Both the position numbers and the translations under genes were made by a program. 49,583 nucleotides of DNA from Dehalococcoidia bacterium (GTDB taxonomy: Bacteria; Chloroflexota; Dehalococcoidia; Dehalococcoidales; UBA3254), in assembly GCA_025361145.1 (NCBI GenBank), contig JANYAV010000020.1:1-49583 (forward strand), written 5' to 3'. The notes beneath the pieces were generated by a model. That model worked only from the letters and a program-made list of their open reading frames with translations. It was not told the origin of the DNA and searched no databases. Numbering within the stretch: the first letter of the stretch is position 1; each line of letters starts with the position of its first letter. This document shows positions 43,031-49,583 of this stretch, one piece after another.

Positions 43031-44458
43031 TTAAGTCACTGCTGATGCCGCATTTTCACCAGCAATTCGACCCCAGACAACACAATTCGTTAAGCCTGTC
43101 CCATTCAGCCACTTCATTCCGTCGAATTTAACACAGTCCATGGATGATCCTGCGACATAAAGACCTGGAATAGGATTTTTATGTTGATCAAGTACCCGTG
43201 CTTGGTGGTCCGCAACAATGCCGCCTCTGGTATTGCCAACTTTGATACCTGAGCGAATCGCAAAATACGGAGGAGTATTAATGGCATGCGCCCCTTTGCG
43301 CTTTAGATCTCGGCCAAGATCGAGGTCTTTCTCCAGTCCCTGTTCGAAGTACCTATTATAGCGTGAAATCGCCAGGTGCAATTGATCTACGGAAACTTTC
43401 ATTTCAGCGGCCAGCCCTTCCAGAGTATCGCTGGTCAATATGAAACCCTCTTCAATCAATCCCTGCTCGATCGCCTGCCGAATACGGTAGGTATTGTTTT
43501 TACTTTGCAAATCCAGAATATTCCAAAACCATTTTTCGTGTCTGTTAACTAACTCACTGGCGATGCCATCGGTCAAACTTTCTTTGGCAAAACAAAGGTC
43601 CTCATTAACAAATCGTTGCAAATTTTGATTCAGGATAATAGCAGCGCCATCCGACCATAGTGAACCTGATCCCACCTTATTGCATAACCTGCCTTTGGCG
43701 TCCACATACTGTTGAGAAACATAGGTCAGTACGTCCATATCCTCGATGCTGGCTCCTGCCGCCTGGGCCATCCTGGCGCCATCCCCGGCGCCACCCTCGT
43801 AAAAATAGCCTTCATCCAAGATAACTACCTCTTTTAAATGTGCGGGAATATTATTGGTAAAAGCTCCTTTGCCAGCGCCCCAGAAACCGCCATCACACAA
43901 TATGACAGCTTCAGCCGCTAAAGACACCTTTTCCCCATCTTTTTCCAGTGCTTCAAGTCCAACGATCTTTCCTTCCTTTTGGACCAGGCTGATAGCCCTG
44001 GTTTCATATCTAAAACGCACACCCAACCTTATCGCTTTATTATGTAAAACTATGGTCAGGCCACTTCCACCGGGAACCCCTTTGCCCTCTGGCACAATTT
44101 GATGCCTGAAATCAGAAAGCCAGACCAGACGGCAGCCTAAAGATTGCAGCCATTCGATAGCCCTGGGGCTTTGTTCCAGGTAAGTCTGCAGCATAGCCAA
44201 ATCCTGACGCCCCGGGGTGATATCCAGATACTGGAGCAGTGAATCTGCCAAAGTGACCCCAGCCAGAGCTTGCGCTTTCTGTAAGGAGGTCTCACAAGCC
44301 CGCAAAGTACCGGTGGAGATAGCCGTAACGCCACCAAAGGAGCAGTTCCTTTCTACAATAGTGACCTCAATATCCGGCCGCGATTGCAAAGCAGCCACTG
44401 CGGCCGCCATCCCTGATCCCCCCGCCCCTACTATCACCAATCGTTTGTTGGAGCTCAC
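43031..44458 (-). CDS. FAD-dependent fumarate reductase/dehydrogenase-like flavoprotein
   Basis: 475 residues from GTG 44458 (GAGGAGG 6 bases before; TTG 44461 would be too close). FAD_binding_2 family: LVIVGAGGSGMAAAVAALQ, VERNCSFGGVTAISTG, then EAVILCDGGFWG, EGGAGDGARMAQAAGAS, and C-terminal GNTRGGIVADHQARVLDQ, IPGLYVAGSSMDC, GTGLTNCVVWGRIAGENAA. Such proteins reduce or dehydrogenate C=C bonds (fumarate, acrylate, ketosteroids). It has no heme or FMN domain, so it needs an external electron partner, possibly the adjacent DUF336 protein or the GltD-like reductase nearby. Different subfamily from the 39609-41273 flavoprotein. Confidence 0.88.
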   Translation of the reverse strand: MSSNKRLVIVGAGGSGMAAAVAALQSRPDIEVTIVERNCSFGGVTAISTGTLRACETSLQKAQALAGVTLADSLLQYLDITPGRQDLAMLQTYLEQSPRAIEWLQSLGCRLVWLSDFRHQIVPEGKGVPGGSGLTIVLHNKAIRLGVRFRYETRAISLVQKEGKIVGLEALEKDGEKVSLAAEAVILCDGGFWGAGKGAFTNNIPAHLKEVVILDEGYFYEGGAGDGARMAQAAGASIEDMDVLTYVSQQYVDAKGRLCNKVGSGSLWSDGAAIILNQNLQRFVNEDLCFAKESLTDGIASELVNRHEKWFWNILDLQSKNNTYRIRQAIEQGLIEEGFILTSDTLEGLAAEMKVSVDQLHLAISRYNRYFEQGLEKDLDLGRDLKRKGAHAINTPPYFAIRSGIKVGNTRGGIVADHQARVLDQHKNPIPGLYVAGSSMDCVKFDGMKWLNGTGLTNCVVWGRIAGENAASAVT

Positions 44459-44684
44459 CAACTACCTCCTCAGACCAGGTTAATAATCCAGGGATTTAAC
44501 AACTCTGCTCGGAGTGTTTATACATAGAGGTATAATGACCCACCTTCTTAATGGGTTGCTAAAGTTTAAATAAAGTCCTTATATTTATGATATTCTACAC
44601 CCGCCTTCTCTCGGAAACAACACATTTTTCATGTATAAACTTTTCGGGTAAATCAGGACGAGGACTTAATTACGCCTAACAAAA
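44459..44684. other. intergenic region, promoter side of the flavoprotein gene
   Basis: About 225 A/T-rich bases before the flavoprotein gene. A minus-strand promoter is expected here, but none is clear. No ORF or RNA was recognised. Confidence 0.4.
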
Positions 44685-44712
44685 GCCCCTGCTTCCAAAC
44701 GGAAGCAGGGGC
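44685..44712 (-). terminator. intrinsic terminator after the surface-protein genes
   Basis: 12-bp perfect stem GCCCCTGCTTCC/GGAAGCAGGGGC with an AAAC loop. The minus strand continues TTTTGTTAGG. It lies 40 bases after the stop at 44752. Confidence 0.88.
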
Positions 44713-44751
44713 CGTCTAAAACCTAAAATCTGACAACTGACCGGGTGATGA

Positions 44752-46221
44752 TTACTCTTTTTTCGGTTTCGGGACCCTCCGTCTGACGAATATCACGCCT
44801 AATACGCCTATAATAACAACGACTACAATTATCCCTATAATCACCCAGGGAGTCGACGTAGCTGGTGCCGTTTTCGTTATGGGAGTGGAACTAGTTGCCA
44901 CAGATTGAACTGCGGTGGCCGGAATCGACGTAGTAGCTTGGACGGCAAGCGTCGTGGCTATGGGTGTAATTGTGGGACTAGCTGTTGGTGACGGAGTAGC
45001 CGTGGATATCGGGGTCGGAGTAGGTGTCTTGATTGCAGCCGGGGCCATCGCGGTAAACACCGTAAAGTGGCTTACCGGTACCGTAATAGTATGATTAACA
45101 GTATCAACTACTCCACCCTGAAGTGTGATCCATTGACCGGTAATATTATCATAAAATGCTAGCACCAGACTTGTTTCTGCAACTCCAGCAAGTATATCAG
45201 CCGGGTTGTAGCTGATGGTCATTGATATAGGGGGATTGAACGACGCACCATTGGGGCCAAAGTCATAAGCAACACCAATTACATTAGAAGTGGTGGGAGG
45301 TGGAGGCGGCGTAGCCTGTGGCGCGACAGTGATTGTGCTCAGCGGCACACCGTTCAGAGTTCCCGTAGTTCCAGCTGCGATACTGATACTGGCAATGCCA
45401 CTTGAAGACTGTAAAGTTGCTGGCTGAGTAAAGACACCCGTGCTATTGATAATCCCTCCCACATAGGCGGTATCAGTACCGCTAACCGGGGTAGGTGTAG
45501 GTGTAGGCGTTGGTGTCGGAGTTGGTTTTGTTGTGGTTGTTGGTGATGGTGGTACACCTCCGCCCCCGCCAGGGCCGCCACTGCTTTGAACCACATAGGT
45601 GAATCCACCAGCCAAAGTTGCAGAGCCACCAGGGGTTGTGACTACCACGTCCTTCGCCCCTGCCGTACCGGCCGGGGTGACTGCTGTGATAGAGGTTGAA
45701 CCGACAACAGTGACACTTGTTGCCGCAATCCCGCCTATGGTCACTGTTGAGCCGCTAATAAAGTCCGTCCCTGTAATTGTAACTGCAGTTCCTCCCGCTG
45801 TCGGGCCAGAAGAAGGTAAAATAGTGACAACCGTTGGAGTTGGTATCGTAACGGCAAGGTCCAACTGCAAGGTTAGACCGGAGTGCCAGAACGCTGTTTG
45901 CACGGTAGCTACACCATTCACATAGAATTGTATTGCTGCGCCATCAGCAATATTTCCTTGTACAAGGAGCTTTACACCTAAAGGGTCAGAACTGCCATAG
46001 TATCCAGATACGGTTGTGACTATGGGATTACCCTCAATGCTAGTTCTTACATCCGTTCCATTAGCTTCAATTATTGTACCGACTGGTGCAGGATTTCCGT
46101 TTATAGTAACACTACCAAAAAACGCTTCGGGCAACGCTGGAATACCATCTGCGTAAACCGGGGTACTAAAGACCGTTATTACCAAAGCGATTGTAATCAC
46201 AATAAAGAATTTCATTTTCAT
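44752..46221 (-). CDS. membrane-anchored surface protein with IPT/TIG domain
   Basis: 489 residues from ATG 46221. The longer frame to 46419 overlaps the upstream gene and lacks a signal peptide, whereas MKMKFFIVITIALVITVF...VYADG is a clear signal sequence. Then a small beta domain, an IPT/TIG domain (about 125-210; SSGPTAGGTAVTITG, TVTIGGIAATSVTVVG, KDVVVTTPGGSATL), a Gly-rich and PTPTP-repeat linker, a beta-sandwich domain common in Chloroflexota surface proteins (SMTISYNPADI, SLVLAFYDNITGQW, HTITVPVSHFTVF), a second Pro/Thr/Ser linker, and a C-terminal membrane helix with basic tail RRRVPKPKKE. Thus anchored in the membrane with the bulk outside. Follows the BNR protein by 55 bases. Confidence 0.88.
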   Translation of the reverse strand: MKMKFFIVITIALVITVFSTPVYADGIPALPEAFFGSVTINGNPAPVGTIIEANGTDVRTSIEGNPIVTTVSGYYGSSDPLGVKLLVQGNIADGAAIQFYVNGVATVQTAFWHSGLTLQLDLAVTIPTPTVVTILPSSGPTAGGTAVTITGTDFISGSTVTIGGIAATSVTVVGSTSITAVTPAGTAGAKDVVVTTPGGSATLAGGFTYVVQSSGGPGGGGGVPPSPTTTTKPTPTPTPTPTPTPVSGTDTAYVGGIINSTGVFTQPATLQSSSGIASISIAAGTTGTLNGVPLSTITVAPQATPPPPPTTSNVIGVAYDFGPNGASFNPPISMTISYNPADILAGVAETSLVLAFYDNITGQWITLQGGVVDTVNHTITVPVSHFTVFTAMAPAAIKTPTPTPISTATPSPTASPTITPIATTLAVQATTSIPATAVQSVATSSTPITKTAPATSTPWVIIGIIVVVVIIGVLGVIFVRRRVPKPKKE

Positions 46222-46276
46222 ATATTTAGGAATTTCCTTATGATCGATCCTTACGCCATATTTTAAATATTGATAT

Positions 46277-49237
46277 TTATGGCGTAGTGGTAAAACCAGC
46301 GAGAGTGCCAGCATTGACCATAAACACCCAATACCCTTCTGCCGGTTGCATCCAACCATTCGTTCCTGTATCAGCAATCGTTTGCCCTGTAACGTAGGTC
46401 CAACCCGTCTGATTGCCAATCGCAGGACTTAATACTTGAGTGTATCCTGCCAATCCTCCGGTTACCTGGTAAACTGAAGCCAACGCCTCATTGGCTTTCA
46501 TTTCACTCAAATATGCAAGACTGATCAGATTCCAACCGGAGAATAAACTCCTGGTTGGAGGAAATGTAAGGGCTTGATTAACAACAAGGGAAATAGTGCC
46601 AGCCGAAGTCATGTGTATATAAATGGCATCGCAGGGTTTAAGCTCATAACTGCCGGTCAAAGTTCTCCAGGACTGGGTTGAGGAATCAAAGCCATAAACC
46701 TGATCATAACTGAGACCAGCTAAAATAGTACTTAGAGTATTATGACTTGAGTCAAGTGAAATCGGGGTTGAAAAGATATTCCAGCCCACCTTTAATGGGA
46801 TTGAGTTCAGGTCGGTGATATAGGTAAAACCATTCTGGAGTGTCGCTAAGCCACCCGGAGTAGTAACAACCACATCTTTAACTCCTGCTGTGCCAGCCGG
46901 AGTTGTTGCGGTAATAGAAGTATTATTAACTACTACCACGTTCGTAGCAGCAATTCCGCCGATAGTAACCGTTGTAATGCCGTTAAAGTAACCAGTTCCA
47001 GTGATAGTTACATGAGTCCCTCCGGCTTCAGGACCGGAAGAAGGCGAAATATTAGCAATGGTGAAGCGATTGGGGTAGATATCATGGTAAACCTTGATTT
47101 TGTTGCCATCGCCGATAGCATAAACAGAATTACCGGTCAGGTTAATATTTCTCAATACCACTTCAGAAGCTGCATAATACCGATCGTTTCCTTTTAGTGA
47201 CGGATTCAAAATGCGAATGAAACCACCATCTTCCAATAGATTGAAATCAATCTCACCATAACTCGTTACGCCAATAGAGCTAACATTGTTTTCAGCGTAA
47301 ATATTTACCCATCTGGCATTGGCAACATCCAGCATATAAAGACCCCTGGTATCGGTCGCATCTGCGGAGGTAGCATAAACTATCCCGGAAGTGAGGTAAT
47401 CAGAAGCCAAAGCTACCTGGGTATTAGCACCTGCAACCCCGGCTGTGGTGGTTGCACTTAATTTGTTAAAGGTAATAGCATTATCCGTTGATTTGTAAAC
47501 ATTGCCATCGGTAGTACCGACAATAACATCACCATTGGGAGCAACAACCATAGAACAAGGCGCGGCAGATAGAAGGTTAGAACTGGTAGCTCTATTAACT
47601 CTGTAAACTTGATTACTAGCATAACCTACATAGAAAGTGCTGCCATCTATAGCAACGAACGATGTCATTACTACAGGGTTTGTGAAAGGACCGGCAGCAG
47701 TGATCTGGGAGAAAGTATTGCCGCCATTGGTAGATTTCTGGATTTTTTTATCTGCCATGGGAAGGAACAGGGTTTGGTCAGTAGCATAAGCAGGTGAGGC
47801 ATAAACTCCCAGGATGTTAACAGTACCAACCATAACCTTGTTAAAAACGACAGACCAGGTCGTGCCGGCATCAGCGGTGGCAAATAGCATATAATGATCA
47901 CCTGCAACCGGAACAGCACCACCATCTCTAGCCAACAAGAACATGGTAACATAATCAATAACTGCCAGGTCATCATACTTTAGGGCGGCACTGATGCTAA
48001 TCAATCCAGTACCTTTGAAAGTTACACCCGAGTCAGCACTGATGTAAACGCCACCGGTATTCCCCTGAGTAGCTGCAATTATGGAATTACCGGAGCCAAT
48101 AACTACCAGAGCTTTACCAGGTCCAGGAACAGCAGCGGTATTAGGGAACGGCTTAGTGGTCGCATTGGTCCAGGTTGCGGGACTTGAAATATAGGCACTG
48201 GTGGTTGACCTAACTTCGCCAGTGAATAAACCAGCGAAGACTTTACCATTGCTATCTATAGCAATACTGGTAACACCAGAACTATATATTGTAGTAAAAG
48301 TATTGCCGGTGAAATCAACCTTGTAAACGCCTCCAACCCCAGCGGCACTGGACACACCAACTAGAAGAACGTTATTAGAAGTAAAAACAAAGTCTGAGTT
48401 GAACGCAAAAGACCCACTGATCGCAACTGTCGCAGCGAGAGTTTGCTTATTAGCGGGTAGAAAAACATTGATACCGCTCAGCTGATTAGTAATTACACCC
48501 ATCGACACGAAGGTGTTGGAATCATTAGCTGAGACAACATAGATAGCTTGATCGTTGGCATAATTTGGAGAAAAACCAATTGCACTGACATTGGCGCCAG
48601 TAGCTGCTACAACAAAGCCGGAAGCAGCGGTAAAAACGTAAGTGTTAGTGGTCCAGATGTAGACAGCACCAAAAGGAGTTCCTGTAGTATCTGAGGTACC
48701 TACCAGACAGATATTATCAGTACCATTATATTCCAGGCCATAGGCCATGGCAGTAACGGTTAAAGTACCAGAGGTAGCAAAGTTGGTACCAGGAGCTAAT
48801 TTCTGGAAGCTTGAACCGCCATTAGTAGAACGATAGACATAATTACCAGCGGGAGAAGTAGTAGTAACCCCTACCACGATCGTGGAATCACTGGCATAGT
48901 TGGCGGAGACCGCGAGGGCAGTAACTAAATAGCCTGTGCTATTGACGCCGTTATTAATGGGGGTAGCTGACCAGGTATTTCCACTATCAACAGATTTGTA
49001 TAATTTCTTATTGGCTGCAGTCGTATTGTTATCATAAGCAAACTGAGTCATCCGATCCGGGGATTGAGCAAATAAGCTAATATTGCCTCCGATGAGAAGG
49101 CAGTTGGTAGTAGTTGATGGGGTAGGTACGTCTGAGAAGGTGTTAGTATCCGCAGCCACGGTTACAACCGTGAACAAACAACCAGCTGTGATTGCCAGTG
49201 TTAAGATAATGCTCAAAATATTATTGATATTTTTCAT
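46277..49237 (-). CDS. large exported BNR/Asp-box protein with IPT/TIG domain (S-layer-like)
   Basis: 986 residues from ATG 49237. The extra 50 residues of the longer frame (to 49387) are not a signal peptide, while MKNINNILSIILTLAITAG...VAADT is. The body (about 40-740) is a beta-propeller with repeated Asp-box/BNR motifs: SVDSGNTW, STNGGSSF, SADSGVTF, TADAGTTW, STNGGNTF, STDNAITF. Then an IPT/TIG domain (about 755-840; PSSGPEAGGTHVTITG, TVTIGGIAATNVVVV) and a C-terminal region with two GWN segments (LKVGWNIFSTP, SGWNLISLAYL). Overall build resembles the BNR/Asp-box putative S-layer protein of Dehalococcoides. Rich in Thr, Ser, Asn and Ala, poor in Cys. Probably the main surface-layer component or a close relative. 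Confidence 0.85.
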   Translation of the reverse strand: MKNINNILSIILTLAITAGCLFTVVTVAADTNTFSDVPTPSTTTNCLLIGGNISLFAQSPDRMTQFAYDNNTTAANKKLYKSVDSGNTWSATPINNGVNSTGYLVTALAVSANYASDSTIVVGVTTTSPAGNYVYRSTNGGSSFQKLAPGTNFATSGTLTVTAMAYGLEYNGTDNICLVGTSDTTGTPFGAVYIWTTNTYVFTAASGFVVAATGANVSAIGFSPNYANDQAIYVVSANDSNTFVSMGVITNQLSGINVFLPANKQTLAATVAISGSFAFNSDFVFTSNNVLLVGVSSAAGVGGVYKVDFTGNTFTTIYSSGVTSIAIDSNGKVFAGLFTGEVRSTTSAYISSPATWTNATTKPFPNTAAVPGPGKALVVIGSGNSIIAATQGNTGGVYISADSGVTFKGTGLISISAALKYDDLAVIDYVTMFLLARDGGAVPVAGDHYMLFATADAGTTWSVVFNKVMVGTVNILGVYASPAYATDQTLFLPMADKKIQKSTNGGNTFSQITAAGPFTNPVVMTSFVAIDGSTFYVGYASNQVYRVNRATSSNLLSAAPCSMVVAPNGDVIVGTTDGNVYKSTDNAITFNKLSATTTAGVAGANTQVALASDYLTSGIVYATSADATDTRGLYMLDVANARWVNIYAENNVSSIGVTSYGEIDFNLLEDGGFIRILNPSLKGNDRYYAASEVVLRNINLTGNSVYAIGDGNKIKVYHDIYPNRFTIANISPSSGPEAGGTHVTITGTGYFNGITTVTIGGIAATNVVVVNNTSITATTPAGTAGVKDVVVTTPGGLATLQNGFTYITDLNSIPLKVGWNIFSTPISLDSSHNTLSTILAGLSYDQVYGFDSSTQSWRTLTGSYELKPCDAIYIHMTSAGTISLVVNQALTFPPTRSLFSGWNLISLAYLSEMKANEALASVYQVTGGLAGYTQVLSPAIGNQTGWTYVTGQTIADTGTNGWMQPAEGYWVFMVNAGTLAGFTTTP

Positions 49238-49583
49238 TTGTCTTAATATGCGATAAAGAGTCTTTTTGAATATACAAATTATACACCTAACTATAGCTGT
49301 ATAACAATACTTTTTTCTATATATCAAGATATATTTGTATCTAAATGTACTTTCTATCGAATATATACCGAAAGGTTTGTAAGCCAATGTGCACTTACGC
49401 TAGAACATAAAATAATATTATTTCTACAAAATTATCCACATCAACGAAACTGGCATTTAAAGACTGATCTAATTCTCCATCAGCTACTCTAATCTATTAA
49501 TCAGGTATTACTTTCCAATTTCTTGTTAAATTCAGAAGGTGGGAATGACACCTAATAGAAACGGGGAGAGCAGTGTTACCTGC
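49238..49583. other. upstream region of the surface-protein operon
   Basis: About 345 A/T-rich bases to the window end. They should contain the promoter of a highly expressed surface protein if the S-layer idea holds. Sequence near 49300-49360 is almost pure A/T. No other gene recognised. Confidence 0.4.

Noticed and set aside
39609-44458. Reductive dehalogenase or its maturation genes, expected for Dehalococcoidia
   Set aside because: None of the flavoproteins has Tat signal, corrinoid or RdhA iron-sulfur motifs. They are fumarate/APS reductase-superfamily and GltD-like proteins.
45440-45560. Short tandem GGTGTAG/GTTGGTG repeats
   Set aside because: They encode the PTPTP linker; this is protein low complexity, not an independent DNA element.
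46222-46419. N-terminal extension of the IPT/TIG membrane protein
   Set aside because: It overlaps the upstream gene's C-terminus and would bury the signal peptide. The start at 46221 is preferred.

Overview
The window looks like a chromosomal segment of an anaerobic bacterium of the Chloroflexota, most likely class Dehalococcoidia. This is an inference from gene content, not from a marker phylogeny. The pointers are an acetogen-type hdrCBA-mvhD-metVF cluster (Wood-Ljungdahl methyl branch), a BNR/Asp-box and IPT/TIG surface-protein pair resembling the putative S-layer protein of Dehalococcoides, Thr/Pro-rich lipoproteins, an ftsA-ftsZ pair and many orphan sensor kinases. No rRNA, tRNA, CRISPR array, transposase or reductive dehalogenase gene was seen.

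Layout. 1-7.8 kb (minus strand): the 5' part of a lipoprotein gene, then a sensor operon (Cache-HAMP protein, multi-PAS kinase, 7TM-PAS kinase). The first two frames are probably one gene split at an A6 tract. 8.2-9.3 kb (plus): a MYG1-like DHH-type protein and a DUF3820 protein. 9.4-12.9 kb (minus): 6-phosphofructokinase and a compact pyruvate phosphate dikinase. 13-16.1 kb (minus): a MerR-like regulator, a small protein sharing the regulator's C-terminal domain, ftsA and ftsZ. 16.3-16.9 kb: a GNAT acetyltransferase whose promoter region shares a 12-base operator-like sequence with the regulator. 17-25 kb (minus): hdrC-hdrB-hdrA-mvhD-metV-metF, with HdrA enlarged to 1482 residues by an inserted GltD-type domain and a second HdrA module.

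25.1-25.5 kb: a gene-sized gap with a good minus-strand promoter, a structured ~290-nt transcript containing a 28-codon ORF, and an intrinsic terminator. A radical SAM gene diverges from it. 26.6-27.5 kb: a SOUL protein and a 30-residue basic protein followed by a perfect terminator palindrome. 27.9-35.5 kb (minus): four lipoproteins, two paralogous family-5 solute-binding proteins alternating with two beta-propeller proteins. Three copies of an ~105-residue OB-like module are spread over two of them, and a decayed fragment of a further solute-binding gene remains. No permease or ATPase is nearby.

35.5-44.5 kb: a metabolic block with a metal-dependent decarboxylase-like amidohydrolase, a YeiH-type exporter, a GltD-ferredoxin reductase, two fumarate/APS-reductase-superfamily flavoproteins, an HbpS/GlcG protein and a duplicated Lrp/AsnC regulator. 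44.7-49.3 kb (minus): two large exported surface proteins sharing a nearly identical IPT/TIG domain.

How the parts fit together: the Hdr-Mvh-Met complex would couple methylene-tetrahydrofolate reduction to NAD(P)H and ferredoxin. PPDK and PFK serve central carbon flow. The flavoprotein block probably reduces or oxidises an organic or sulfur compound under Lrp control. The lipoproteins and surface proteins form the envelope. The observations most worth follow-up are the peptide/RNA unit at 25.1-25.4 kb, the MerR-linked small domain next to ftsAZ, the OB-like module cassette, the HdrA fusion and the split kinase.
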